Positions 1-10,601 are shown, numbered from the stretch's first letter. The stretch: DNA of 64,000 nucleotides from Heterodera schachtii (GCA_023374025.1 SIJG01000061.1:280740-344739), one strand, 5' to 3'. Made by a program: numbers and translations. The notes: generated by a model not told the origin, from the sequence alone.

Positions 1-1305
1 GTACCGGTTTTTCGGTTGCAAAATCACACGCTTAAAGAAGACATCTCGCTAGGAATTATCGGCGATTTTTTAAAGATTTTACATTTCGCCAAAAGAAATG
101 TTTATTTTTACCAAATTCATGTTCATTAAGGAGGGGTTTATAACGTGCTTAAAATCCGAAATAGGTTTTATTTTATTTCTTTGTAATTTTTTAAAATTGA
201 GCCAAAATTTTCAAAAAATTTCACAGTTTTTGAAAAAATGTGAGAAAATGAGAGAAGTTGAAAATAGAAATGCAAAATTGATTTTTCTGTTTGTGGCTTT
301 TTATTCTTCCAAATTTTATTGCTTATGTCGTTTATTAACTAATTCGTTTCTTCATTTTTCAGTACAATTATGATTTCAAAGAGCAAAATTTTCAAAATTT
401 GTTGATTTATGCTGATTTTTGGAAAAAAAACTCCTTCCTCGAAAATGGCCATTTTAGGCCTATCGGCACCGCCGTACCAACCCCCTCCCGTTCCCCAAAA
501 GTTTTTTGAAAAAGCAAGCCGCAAAAAAAAATATTTTTTATTGATCTTTTTTCATTTGTAAAAAATTTCCAAAATGCTGATTTTTTGTCGACTAAATGTA
601 TTTTGAAATTTTCATCTGACAACCCTGATTTAATCTATTATTCTTTAAAACTTCAAAAAGAGTTTAAAAAAAGTTATGGAGAAAAAATCACGACCAAGAT
701 TTAGTGACATTCAATAACTATAACCTTTTTACTATTAAAAAATTTTGAAAATTAATATTCTGATAGATAACACCTAGAGCTTTAGACGCCCGTAGTGGCA
801 GTTTATAAGAAACGACCCAGCACGGAAAAAGCAGATCGGCAAATTCAGCCACGCCGAAACCTGCAACGGAACAGACGTGCCCCGCAACGGTAGTCGCCGT
901 AAGCCGCTCAACAGGGGAGTTGTTCGGATGAGCCTATTTGAATCATATTGGCGATCTGTTCGTGCTAATTTCCGCCATATTTTGTTGTTGTCATTCCCCC
1001 TTAAATCAGGGTTCGGATCGAAAATTTTTCAAAATAAGAACATCAAGGCCAAAAAATAAGATTTTAGAGTCAAAAATAAGAACATTTTGCAAAATTGCTT
1101 CAAATCAGTTCTTTTTCATTTTTTTCGATCAAAAATGTATTAAATACAAATTTTTAGTCTCCCATTATTGGTTTTAACAATTTTGGGGAGGAAATAAGCA
1201 AATAATAAATTTCAGTGCATCCGGATCAAAAAATCAGATTTTTAACAATCTTTTTGCGGCGCATTTTTTCAAAAAACTTTAGGTGAACGGGCGGGGGGCG
1301 GGGGT

Positions 1306-1331
1306 CCGGCGGTGCCGACAGGCGCCGCCGG
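1306..1331. repeat. 26-bp GC-rich quasi-palindrome
   Basis: The two halves (CCGGCGGTGCCG and GGCGCCGCCGG) are nearly reverse complementary around a short ACA-like centre. It is followed by an A/T tract of the type GGAAAATTTTTGAAAATTT. The same motif with the same flank recurs at 1441-1464, 15379-15404, 43851-43874, 44027-44052 and 50349-50374, so it belongs to a dispersed repeat. Confidence 0.7.
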
Positions 1332-1440
1332 GAAAATTTTTGAAAATTTGAGTATAATCTGTTAACAGATTTTGTCCAAGAATTGTCCAAATTTTGTAAT
1401 TCTGAGCCAATTTTTAAGAAAACAAAGTATTTTTGGGGTT

Positions 1441-1464
1441 CGGCGGTGCCGTTAGGCACCGCCG
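1441..1464. repeat. 24-bp GC-rich quasi-palindrome, second copy
   Basis: CGGCGGTGCC and GGCACCGCCG flank GTTA. This copy is 110 bp from the first one in the same orientation and has the same A/T-rich 3' flank, which suggests that the repeat unit is longer than the palindrome. Confidence 0.7.
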
Positions 1465-1661
1465 TGGAAAATTTTGAAAATCTAAGTGACATTTCGCCAT
1501 AAAATTTCAAGCTTTTTGAATAATTTTAAGAAATAAGAACAAAATAAGAACAATAGCCCAAAATCAGAACATTTCTTAGAAATAAGAACAGATCCGAACC
1601 CTGCCTTAAATAGACGGTCATTCCTTCAGTCCATGTCATTTCCCACATCATTTTTAAATTG

Positions 1662-2964
1662 GCTACCCGACTTTTGGGGATTTGCAACTTGGGGACCCGA
1701 CATTTGGGGACCCGACTTTTGGGGATCCCGACATTTGGGGACCCGACTTTTGGGGACCCGACACTTAGGGAACCCGACATTTGGGAATCCCGACATTTGA
1801 GGACCCGACTTTTGGGGATCCGACACTTAGGGAACCCGACATTTGGGGACCCGACATTTGGGGACCGAACGACATTTGAGCAAAAGGCATTTAGGGAAAC
1901 CACAGACATTGGCAACCCGACATTTAGGGACCCGACATTTGGGGACCGAACGACATTTGAGCAAAAGGCATTTAGGGAAACCACAGACATTGGCAACCCG
2001 ACATTTAGGGACCCGACATTTGGGGATTTTAATAAAACAAAAAAAATTATTAAGAAGTTTAATTTTAAGCCCAAAATTAGACAAAATTACATCTGCTTTA
2101 GCCAGAGTTAATTCCATTGCAAGAAAAAATTAAATAATATTTTAAAAAATAACTCTGTTTCCGGACTCACCGCGAGGAGGTAGCAGAAGAGTTACAAAAA
2201 AAGTATTCGTTAAAAGATTAATTTTAAAGCACCGAACAGTCACCGAAAGATAAGAAACAGAAAATATGACCTCGGCATTTGTTGCAGTATGCAACTAGAC
2301 ATCAAAGTCGTCTGGAACTTTTTGAATGCCCTTGACGGATTTCTGTTCCCTTTGGCCCTTGGGAAAGGCGTGTTAAATAAAAATTGGAAAAAGGTGTACT
2401 TAACTTAAAAAATGTATTGTGATTTGTCTATTGTGTTATGGTTAGTATTGGCTCAAAATTCTGCTACCTCCTCGCGGTGAGTCCGTAAACTGAGTTAGTT
2501 TTAATAACATTATTTTGTTTTCTCTTGCAATGGAACTAACTCTGGTACAGCAGACGTAAATTTGTCTAATTTTGGGCCTAAAATTAAATTAAAAATTTTT
2601 TTTTGTTTTATTTAAATCCCCAAATGTCGGGTCCCTAAATGTCGGGTTGCCAAATGTCTGTGGTTTCCCTAAATGCCTTTTGCTCAAATGTCGTTCGGTC
2701 CCCAAATGTCGGGTCCCCAAATGTCGGGTTCCCTAAGTGTCGGGTCCCCAAAAGTCGGGTCCCCAAATGTCGGGATCCTCAAATGTCGGGTTCCCTAAGT
2801 GTCGGGTCCCCAAAAGTCGGGTCCCTAAATGTCGGGATCCCCAAATGTCGGGTTCCCTAAGTGTCGGGTCCCCAAAAGTCGGGTCCCTAAATGTCGGGAT
2901 CCCCAAAAGTCGGGTCCCCAAATGTCGGGTCCCCAAGTTGCAAATCCCCAAAAGTCGCACCACG
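1662..2964. mobile_element. Foldback-type transposon with minisatellite arms
   Basis: Two inverted arms face each other: 1662-2205 and about 2457-2964. The outer part of each arm (1662-2026; 2616-2964) is an array of a 15-bp unit, consensus GACATTTGGGGACCC, with GACTTTTGGGGATCC variants; the right array is its reverse complement. Inner arm parts also match, for example the GAGGAGGTAGCAG block near 2175 and CTGCTACCTCCTC near 2461. The element is flanked by an exact 9-bp repeat TTTAAATTG at 1653-1661 and 2965-2973, which fits a target-site duplication. An 81-bp higher-order unit occurs twice in the left arm (about 1861-2022) but once in the right. Open frames across the arrays encode only the repeat and are not genes. 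No transposase is present, so the element is non-autonomous. Drosophila FB elements have the same architecture and 9-bp duplications; relationship to them is inferred. Confidence 0.8.
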
Positions 2965-3204
2965 TTTAAATTGTTATTTTCCTCCCTCCCCATTTATTTA
3001 TTGTTCGTCAATAAGCTTTTATTTGTTTGTTCTCATTGAACCCTCGGACCGAACAAGTCGAAAATAATAACGGAGAAAGAAAAAAAATGTAATTTATTGG
3101 CAAAACGAACCAAAATAAGTGAACGAAAAATTGCAGAAACGATAAAAATGAGATAAAGAATATTTTTACTGGAAAACAATTTAATTAAGAGAATGTTTCC
3201 TACA

Positions 3205-3849
3205 AATTGGTCACAGGCAAATAAATCTTCTAAAATTTCTTCTTCTAATTGTTTTTTCCAACATGAAATGTTCATTCTATTAATTTCAGCATTTTCGCAA
3301 TTGCCCGTTCACTCTTTTTTGGGGGTTTTTCTTTTTGTTTGCCAATATTTTTCCCTTTTTCCCATTTTTTCATTCGCCGTTATTTTTATATTGCTTAATC
3401 CAATTTGTTTCTTCCATTTACTAATTGTTCCATAATTGTGCCAATTTTCTTACAAATTTCGGCATAAATTTGGTCTCATTCTTTTCTTGAATACTTTCTT
3501 TTTGCTTGTATTCATTTATCGTTTCAACTTATTTTTGCACAATTTCAACTTTCATCATTTGTTTTTGATTTAGAGCTTTTTTGTATTCTTTGATTAAAAC
3601 CAATTTCTTTGATCCATTTTTGAATATATTTGAGATTTGTTCCCACATTTTTCGTTATTTTTGTATTAATTTTATGGCCATTCTTTTTGTGAATTTTCTT
3701 CCTTTTTGCTTAATTTTTTCTTTTATTTTATAAAATTTTTGAATTATTTCTCTTTTTTCTTTAAAATTTTCGTCTTCTTTTTCGTTAAATGTTTTTTGTT
3801 GATATTTTTTCTTCCCTCCTCCAAATTGGTCAATTTTGATGATTAACAA
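3205..3849 (-). pseudogene. Decayed triple-HTH secreted protein gene
   Basis: Read on the minus strand this matches the protein of 5200-5898 in pieces. The N-terminal part is open from about 3849 and shows the family signature KIKEKIKQKGRK. It then shifts frame, and central and C-terminal matches (KSERA; EEEILED) appear in other frames between 3205 and 3600. Several frameshifts and stops separate the pieces, so no full protein can be made. It is a dead paralogue about 1.3 kb from the intact gene on the opposite strand. Confidence 0.75.
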
Positions 3850-4059
3850 AAATTTAAAATATTAGCTTTAATAATTTATTTTCTTGTTAATTTATTTTTA
3901 AAAACTTTTAAATTAGCAATATATAAACTCATTTTTTATAGAATTTGATGATGATTAGGAATTTTTCTGCTTTATGAATTATTTATTATTGTATTTAAAC
4001 GCTACAAATGAGAATTTAATACAGACATTGAATTTTTAGGTGCTAAAAATCGCTAATTA

Positions 4060-5199
4060 AGTACCTAAATAGTTGTTAAAAAAATGCCAAGTTGCTAAAA
4101 AAGTGAAAAATGCCAAAATAGTTGCTAAAAAAGTTACCAAACGATAAGAAAACATGTCAATAAATTGTGAATTTTCCAAAATTGCCTTATTCTTTATCCA
4201 TTTGGGTTGCACAATTGTAAATCAAATACATTACAAGATTTTCAGGCGTAAAAAGTTTTCGATTGTCATCATTACCAGGATGAAATTTTTATTGAGAAGT
4301 AAAAAAAAACGATGGAAAAATAGCATTTTAAAAATTTAAATCAAATAAATAAAAAACAATTTATTTTACTTAAATCGCATGAATTATCTCTTTTTAAAGC
4401 AGATTAAAAATTTCAGAATTTTTCTATTTTTCTGTTTTCGTTTTTCTTTGATTATTTCTGAATCATCTGAAAATCTCAAATCTTTTTTTAAAGGCTTTTT
4501 CTGCAAAAGCTGGGCTTTTTTGACTCGAAAACACTTGATTTTTTTTTGTTCTCCTAAATTTTTTTTATAAGCACATTTTGGCTCGTTTGATAGAAATGTA
4601 AATTTCATCTAAATTTTGCAATTAATAAAGAAAAATTGGCACAATAAGCAAATAAATTTCGCAATTGGTGCAAAAAATAATAAATTAAATTCAAAATAAC
4701 AGTAGGAAAAAAATAAAGAATCTTTAATCTCATAATTATTGCACGTCTCTATCACTGATTTTTTATTATAATTTTTGATTTTATTTTATATTCATTTTTC
4801 ATTTGAATTTTTGACCTTTTTTTGTTGAATATTTTTTCATTATTTTAATTTTTTTGTTATAAAAATTTTCATATTATTTCTTTTAAGTAAAAAATTCTTC
4901 TTTTTCAAATTTGTCTTGGTTTTTCGCATTTGTCCTGATGATAAGAATTTTATACCCAATTTTTTAATACAAATTTTTCTGCCTGTCCTCATTTTGGAAA
5001 TTACCAACACGAAAAAATGATAATTATTATGTTTTCCTAATTTTCCTGATTTTTTGTAATCAATCCAATGCAATAAATTGTCATTTGCATAATTTATTAG
5101 TAAGAAAGAATTCTTAAAGCTTAAATTATTCCATCACCAATTTATAATTTAACAAATATATTATTTTCAATAAATTTTTACCATTATATTGTAAAGAAA
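4060..5199 (+). repeat. Duplicated 5' flank of the HTH gene (copy 1)
   Basis: This stretch has no gene of its own. It is repeated in the same orientation at about 12600-13620, where it again lies upstream of an HTH-family sequence. Shared landmarks are TGCCAAAATAGTTGCTAAA units, GGTTGCACAATTGTAAATC, AACAGTAGGAAAAAAAT and the block ATTATATTGTAAAGAAAAT just before the start codon. The last 100 bp recur in inverted form at 14380-14490. The conserved block beside the coding sequence probably contains the promoter. Confidence 0.7.
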
Positions 5200-5898
5200 A
5201 TGAAATTATTGCTAATTTTATTCCTAATCATATTGTTTATCATCAAAATTGTCCAAATTGAATCTGTGCAAAATAAGTTACAACAGAAATCATTTGGTGA
5301 AATATTTGGAGAAAAATGGGAAGAAAAAGAAGAAGAAAAACGAAAAGAACTCAAAAAAAGAGAAATAATTGGGAAATATTATAAAATAAAAGAAAAAATT
5401 AAGCAAAAAGCGAGAAAACATTCAAAAAAAGAATGGAGTAAAATTAATTCGAAAATAGCGAAAAAATTGGGGACAAATCGCCAATATATTCAAAAATGGA
5501 TTAAAGAATTTGGTCTTCAAAAACGCAAATATTACAAAGCCAAAACTGATGAAGAAAAATTAGAAATTATTCAAAAATACGTTGCAATGACAAATGAATA
5601 TAAACAAAAAAGAAAATATTCAAGAAAAGAATGGCAACAAAATTATGACGAAATTTGCAAGAAAATTTGCATAAACCGTGGAACAATTGGGAAATGGAAG
5701 AAACAATTTGGGATTAATAATAAAAGAATTACTGATGAACAAAAAATAGAAAAAATGAAAAAATATTGGAAAATAAAAAAAGAAAATCAAAAATTGAGTG
5801 AACGGGCAATTGCTAAAATGGTGAAAATTGATAGAACGACCATTTCAAAATGGAAGAAACAATTTGGAGAAGAGATTTTGGAGGATTTCAATGGATGA
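5200..5898 (+). CDS. Secreted-type protein with three HTH repeats
   Basis: An intact single-exon gene of 232 codons. Residues 1-22 form a strongly hydrophobic leader ending in IES, a typical secretory signal peptide. The rest is Lys/Arg/Glu-rich and holds three copies of a helix-turn-helix-like module, with cores at about residues 82-105, 148-171 and 200-223. Each follows the pattern I-x-K-hydrophobic...TI-x-KWKKQFG. Modules 1 and 2 are preceded by a similar helix (KREII.KY; KLEII.KY) and the motif KEW. HTH modules of this kind bind DNA in homeodomain-like and transposase N-terminal domains. A leader plus DNA-binding modules suggests export followed by action in a nucleus, perhaps the host's, but that is inference. 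The start was chosen because the ATG precedes the leader and a conserved A/T-rich upstream block. A second intact member is at 57594-58274. I do not know a named family for it. Confidence 0.85.
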   Translation: MKLLLILFLIILFIIKIVQIESVQNKLQQKSFGEIFGEKWEEKEEEKRKELKKREIIGKYYKIKEKIKQKARKHSKKEWSKINSKIAKKLGTNRQYIQKWIKEFGLQKRKYYKAKTDEEKLEIIQKYVAMTNEYKQKRKYSRKEWQQNYDEICKKICINRGTIGKWKKQFGINNKRITDEQKIEKMKKYWKIKKENQKLSERAIAKMVKIDRTTISKWKKQFGEEILEDFNG

Positions 5899-6061
5899 TT
5901 ATGAGAAAAATTGGATAAGTTTTCAAACAAGAAAATTATTACGACAAAAATACTGATTAATTCTTATATTTTATTAATATTGTTTTTTTTTTGGAAATTA
6001 TGTAAAATGATAATTCGTTTATTCACAATTAATGAAGAATTATGAATTTATTATACAGTCA
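5899..6061. other. 3' flank of the HTH gene
   Basis: AT-rich DNA with no gene. An AATAAA-like signal is not distinct from the background. Confidence 0.4.
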
Positions 6062-6288
6062 TGGTCATATGTTTAGCATCAGTGCTAAAAATTGGCTAAA
6101 ATTTTATAAATTGACCCATAAAACCCTTTAATAGAGAGCAAATGCCAAGTATATTATACCGATCGGTAACGTATTCAATGGGCTTTCAAATAATACCAAA
6201 AAGGTCCAAATCCTTTACCTTCGTTGAATATGCGATCAGGCAAATTCTACCTTACCCCTATTTTGGAGTGGTCATATGTTTAGCATCA
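6062..6288 (+). repeat. 20-bp direct repeats bordering a foldback element
   Basis: The 20-bp sequence TGGTCATATGTTTAGCATCA occurs at 6062-6081 and again, identically, at 6269-6288. The second copy overlaps the left tip of the foldback element. The 187 bp between them show nothing coding. The pair may mark an older, larger insertion unit. Confidence 0.7.
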
Positions 6289-6989
6289 AAAGTTTAATCG
6301 ACCAAAACTCAATTTTAAATATAGGAAATATTCTGAAAAATTACTGCTAGGCTAACTTTTGATGCTGATCAAAAAAGTATTTTACACCAACTTGATCAGA
6401 CCACTTTTTCATGGTGATCTGAAAAGCCAAAAATGGCTTGAAATCCGGAAAATTTTGGAAAAAAATTCCTAGGGAGTTGGAAAAAATTTTTTCAGAAATT
6501 TTGAGTAGCGCCATTGGAAAGAGCAGAAATTTCTCTACAATATGCAAAAGACCTCAATTCTCTGCGATTTACACTCGCTGAGGTGTGGGCACTTCAATTT
6601 CATGCTAATCATTTCTACTGTAAAATGCACTCTTTCCTTAAGAAATACAGTACTTTTTGTAGACACGAAAATTGAAATGCCCATACCTCAGCAGGTATAA
6701 GTCGTAGACCTAACATTCAAAAGTCAATTCGGTAGACAATTCAGTGCTCTTTCCAATGGCGCTACTCAAAATTTCTGAAAAAAATTTTTCCAACTCCCTA
6801 GGAATTTTTTTCCAAAATTTTCCGGATTTAAGCCATTTTTGGCTTTTCAGATCACCATGAAAAAGTGGTCTGATCAAGTTGGTGTAAAATACTTTTTTGA
6901 TCAGCATCAAAAGTTAGCTTAGCAGTAATTTTTCAGAATATTTCCTATATTTAAAATTGAGTTTTGGTCGATTAAACTTTTGATGCTAA
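6280..6989. mobile_element. Foldback MITE, about 710 bp, arms over 300 bp
   Basis: The left arm (6280 to about 6600) and right arm (about 6670 to 6989) are inverted copies, near-perfect in the outer 250 bp and weaker inside. The tips read TTAGCATCAAAAG and CTTTTGATGCTAA. The loop is about 70 bp. There is no coding sequence. The right tip abuts a BTB gene fragment at 6988-7087. Part of the arm (GTGGTCTGATCAAGTTGG) recurs near 10860, showing a family. Confidence 0.85.
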
Positions 6990-7087
6990 TCCACGCCCAA
7001 ATCATTTAAAATAATCAATCGCTGTTGCTTCTCCCGCATTTCCGTGTTGAGCATCAGACGGATCATCGGCGAAACGGACATAAGCCA
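6988..7087 (-). pseudogene. BTB-domain gene fragment
   Basis: On the minus strand this encodes about 32 residues almost identical to the BTB exon at 24950-25136. It includes SPxIRLMLNTEMREKQQRL and NDLGVD, and is then cut by a stop created at the foldback junction. Upstream exons and the rest of the gene are absent. It is a dispersed gene fragment, possibly the remnant of a larger copy into which the foldback element inserted. Confidence 0.85.
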
Positions 7088-7640
7088 GACCCAAAAAACC
7101 CGAGACTCGAGACTTCTTTCAAAAATTTTCTTAATCGCTTAAAAATCGTTAAAAAATCATTTGAGGGTTTTCTTAACAAATTTTTTTTATTTTTTTTTGA
7201 TTCAATTAGGTACCATTTATCAATCCAAAAACACACAAAATAAAAATTCATGTTTTTTTCGCGGTTTTTTAGTCAATTTTAAAAACAAAAAGTGTTTTGG
7301 GTGCAGGAGGTGCCGATAGGCGCGGCCGGAGAAAATTTAAAATTTTTAGTGCGTTTTGTTAAGAGATTTAGTGCAAAAATGTCTATTTTATACAGTTTTA
7401 ATTATAAAATTGTGATTGAATTCCCATTGAAAAAAAAGGAATAAATTTTACAAATTAGAAGAAAAATCAATTACTTGGAGGGGAATTGATCAAGAGCAAA
7501 AACTAGAAACAGAACCAAGAGAACAACCCACTGGACCACGCACGCATGTGGGATTGAACAAAAAATTATTGATGATAAAATTTTGTAATAAATTACATTT
7601 AAATTTAAAATTTTTATCCTTGGCGATGCTACGGAATTTT
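7088..7640. other. Gene-free spacer
   Basis: AT-rich DNA without a supportable gene. It holds a degenerate GC quasi-palindrome at about 7307-7328 with the usual AAAATTT flank. Confidence 0.5.
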
Positions 7641-7645
7641 ACGGT

Positions 7646-7690
7646 TTAAAAGCACACCGAGAAGCCAAAATGCATTCCTTCAAATATTTA
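7646..7690 (+). promoter_or_regulatory. Conserved upstream block of secreted gene A
   Basis: The sequence TTAAAAGCACACCGAGAAGCC followed by AAAATGCATTCCTTCAAATATTT lies about 113 bp before the start codon. Matching blocks in the same relative orientation sit 110-122 bp upstream of genes B, C and E, and gene-less copies exist near 32650 and 35590. Constant spacing and conservation beyond the coding exon suggest a promoter element. Confidence 0.6.
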
Positions 7691-7772
7691 TGCCATATTT
7701 TTAGTTATAAAATTAAGTTAATTTTTACCATATTTAATAATTTTATTTTTTAATTTTTTCAAAGCTTTTAAA

Positions 7773-8239
7773 ATGCGTATTTTGTTCGTCGTGCTTCTGT
7801 TGCTAATTGTCAGCCCAATTCTGTTCGACGAAGTTATTGGAGGCTGTGTGGGATGTAAGTTACAATATTTCTTGAAACTTTTTCTTTAATACAAAATCTT
7901 TTTGTGGGGTTAATTGTTCGAACCGAAAATTCGCATATTTTACTATGGATTTGTTTTACAAAATGTTTATGTGAAAAGAATTAAATCATTTTTATTATTC
8001 AATTAGCAACATTAAACCACGACGATGTCCCTGGCGCAAAAGACAGAGCGGATATGCTAGATGATGTTTTGGAAGCATGTGGAAATAAATGCGAAAAGGA
8101 TGGAAGAAAAAAAAGAGACCAAATCAATTGCGGACCTTTTGACGCTTTTACTAAAAATGGGAGTTTTTATTGTTTCTGTCAATGGAATGGAAAAAAATGC
8201 GTGCTTATTCATAACAAGTGCCAGCTGAATCAGTATTGA
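7773..8239 (+). CDS. Small secreted Cys-rich protein A (two exons)
   Basis: Exons 7773-7854 and 8007-8239 are joined across a 152-bp intron (GTAAGT...AATTAG, phase 1). The product is about 105 residues. Exon 1 encodes a hydrophobic signal peptide ending near IGG and one cysteine. Exon 2 encodes the mature body with seven cysteines in the order AC-KC-NC-YCFC-KC-KC, giving eight in total, enough for four disulfides. It has many Lys and Asp residues. Reading through the intron would give the sequence GCKLQY and a stop, so splicing is required. Paralogues are at 27515-27980 (B, frameshifted), 30975-31441 (C), 19425-20281 (D) and 34232-34593 (E). The leader exon is nearly identical in all; the mature exon is not. 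Secretion is well supported; function is unknown. An effector-like role in a parasitic nematode is inference. Confidence 0.85.
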
Positions 8240-9879
8240 AAAGCCTGTCGTCGGACTGCAGACACAACATACAGATTTTTCCGCTATAAATTTTCAAAAG
8301 AATTTTTTTGCTAGAAGACTACTAGACAATTTTCAATTTTTTGTTTTTGTATTTTTTTTCTTTGAAAAATTTTCTAGGAGTGCAACTTTGTATGATCGCT
8401 GACATTGTTTCATTCTTTTATCCATGTTGATTAATTGTAGCTTTGTTATATTTTTTTGTTTTGCATAAAACTTTATATTTTTCAGGAATAAAAAACATAT
8501 TTAAAAGTAAATGCCAAATTCATTTCCCACTTGTCATTACGAGGGATAGCAATTTTAGGCAAATGCCTAAAATTTCTTCGCACTTGATACGCACAGATAA
8601 GCATAAAAAACTCATTTTCCGCTTGATTTTTGGTGTTTCTACGATGACTTTTATAATGCCTATTTTTGCCTTTTTCGGGGTTTTTGTGCTCAATGCCTAA
8701 ACCCTTATTTGAATTTTTTGGAGGTCGGAGAATTTTTGTAATGGTTTTTTTTATCGGTGAAAATTTTGTGATGGTGGGAAATGGAGTGATTGAACCCTGC
8801 CCATGCCCAGTGTTTTCGACATTGAATGATTTTGAAAGCAAATATTTAGACAAAATACATGGCCATTCGCTAAAAATTTCGGGAATTTGAATCATGAAAA
8901 AGAGAAAAATAAAAAAAACTGACTGATTGTGAGTCATAAAAACCGTTATTTTTGACCCAACCCTTGGTTTCTTTAAAATATATTTTGGATATTTTTCTAG
9001 CGATAAATTTCCTTTTTTTTTGTTAATAAATTTAAATAAAAAAATCATTCAGAAATTTTTTTTATAATCTCGGATCACGAGGTTTTTGGAAGTCCCATGA
9101 TCACGGATTTCCGTGATTGGAAATTCAATCACGGCCAGCCCTTGATGCATATGCACAGGCGATGAATGTGCATATTGGGGTTATCAACAGCGTCATAAGC
9201 ATATGATAAAGTGCATCATTTTTACATCCCAATTTCAGATTATTATTTTTCTCTAGTTGAATGACTTCAATAATTTTAATTTTGTACGCGTCATCCAATA
9301 TGGCATATGCCACTGAATAGGTGGGGGCCACCCTCTTCTATAAGAATATGTAAAGTGCAATTTCGCATTTCGCAATTTCCCTTTTTTTATAGCCTGAATG
9401 ACTTCACTATTTTAAATAAGAAAGTCAATAAATTCATACAAAAATTCATATAAACCGCTTTATACATTGGTGAGTGGGCATTTTCGTATTTGTGCACCTC
9501 ACCCAATATAAGGCATATGCCACTGTTGCGTCGCTATTTTTCCAAAAAACTTTTGGGAAGAGGGGGCTGGCGGCGCCGGGAAAAATTTTTGAAAATTTTA
9601 GTGAAATTTGTTTCAGATTTTCATCAAAAAATTACCAAATTTTGGATTTTGGTCCATTTTAAGGAAAACAAGCTAAGGAGCGTTTTTAGATAATTGAAAA
9701 AAATTTGATTTTGAAATTTTTTATGCAATTTCGAATTTTTTAAAAATTTTTATTTTATGTTAAAACAAACTAAAATTTTTTATATGTGGACAAATTTTTT
9801 GAAGGGTTTCTCACAAAATCTTCAAAATTTTTCGGTTTTTAAGGGTGTATTTTTTAAAAATTCCGAAAAAATCGATCCT
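8240..9879. other. Repeat-derived spacer
   Basis: No gene. Bases 8380-8450 resemble the 3' flanks of genes B and C. Bases 8541-8700 match the interior of the hAT-like MITEs (motif TTTTAGGCAAATGCCTAAAA). Bases 9060-9150 hold a CACGGATTTCCGTGATTG hairpin-like tip. Bases 9125-9340 resemble repeats at 21100-21400 and 32820-33130 with GGCATATGCCA-type motifs. Open frames here are antisense or chance. Confidence 0.55.
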
Positions 9880-10125
9880 TAGGAGTGTATTTTGAGCTTT
9901 TTTGCATTTTATTATGAAAATTTGCTAAAAATGGCTGAAATATGCTTTAAAATGCAAAAATGGCAAAATATGCATTTATTCTCGAAAACCTCCAAAATAT
10001 GCTTTTATATGCACCAAAAACTTTCACCAAATCAAAAAATTTTACCGTAGAAATGCTATTTTTGAGCCCCTTTCTTCATAGCATATGCGCAGAAAAATAT
10101 GCAAAATCATACAACTTCGAACCAT
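9880..10125. mobile_element. MITE-like fragment related to the BTB-gene insertion
   Basis: This A/T-rich block, with GAAATGCTATTTTTGAGCCC and a GCATATGCGCAGAAAAATATG run, matches parts of the insertion in the BTB gene (25787-26399) and of its copy at 28750-29270. Ends are not clear. Confidence 0.55.
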
Positions 10126-10135
10126 AGTTATTAGC

Positions 10136-10197
10136 AAAAGAATGGAATAAAATTGAAGGAAAAGTAGCGGAAAAAAATTAGGGACAAATCGCCAATA
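10136..10197 (+). pseudogene. HTH-family fragment
   Basis: About 20 codons match the first HTH module of the 5200-5898 protein (KEWNKI at the start, GTNR-like region at the end) with a frame disruption. It is fused end to end with the integrase remnant that follows. Confidence 0.6.
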
Positions 10198-10199
10198 AA

Positions 10200-10601
10200 A
10201 TTGCTCTGCTTCGCCGTTTGGCATTGGATGGCATGGTGCCGAGAACAGCAGGTGTTTAATCCATTATGTGAAATTTGCAAATTATGGCTTGTGAACTTGC
10301 GTTCCGTTGTGCGAGACCAGAGTTTCGGGGAGTCCGTGCCGACTGAAGGTGGCACTTGTCAATTTTGTCGGCATTTCAAAAACATCTGGGTATTTTGAAT
10401 GTGCTTCGACGATGATCAGGTACTCTTTCCCGAAAAACGGCCCGGCCTAGTTGTCTTTGGCCAAGATTGTAGAAGCTGTTTCCTCATTTTGGCATGGATG
10501 ACAATTTTCTGCAAAGTGTTCAATTTTCTGCTCCATTTTTGGGTATTTCCGAGCCACCTGCTTCATCCTTTTCATTCCAGGATGTCCTTTAGTTTCTAAG
10601 A
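10200..10601 (-). pseudogene. Ty3/gypsy-type integrase remnant
   Basis: Reading the minus strand gives a broken integrase. First comes an H2C2 zinc-binding end (GHPGMKRM, then C-x2-C in CHPCQ). Next is the core signature AGPFFGKEYLIIVEAHSKYP, then GLPETLVSHNGTQ and, in another frame, a HP-x-PNGEAEQ segment. These match the order of landmarks in LTR retrotransposon integrases of the Ty3/gypsy group. It is dead: there is a stop just before AGP, a frameshift near 10280, and the aspartate expected in the S-D-N-G motif is histidine. No LTRs, protease or reverse transcriptase are nearby, so only this piece was carried here. Confidence 0.8.

Larger units (their letters stand above)
1..1652. other. 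AT-rich stretch without a recognisable gene
   Basis: No convincing gene. Most of it is homopolymer-rich A+T sequence in which open frames arise by chance. Bases about 785-985 are clearly richer in G+C and hold a 40-codon open stretch in one frame, which may be a decayed exon; I cannot name it. GC-rich quasi-palindromes lie at 1306-1331 and 1441-1464, and a half copy near 458-475. Confidence 0.6.

Noticed and set aside
1526..2860. Long open frames (up to 182 codons) across the 1662-2964 element, which look like repetitive proteins
   Set aside because: They translate a 15-bp array, open in several frames on both strands because the unit length is a multiple of three. They have no leader and no codon pattern beyond the repeat.
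1662..2964. Array read as telomere-like TTTGGGGA repeats or a CRISPR array
   Set aside because: The array is internal, occurs as inverted arms with a 9-bp flank duplication, and has no unique spacers or terminal position.
3193..3435. Hydrophobic 80-codon plus-strand frame, and similar Phe/Leu-rich frames opposite HTH copies (39047, 45674, 53032)
   Set aside because: Antisense translation of Lys/Glu-rich or A/T-rich DNA always gives Phe/Leu runs; there is no independent support.
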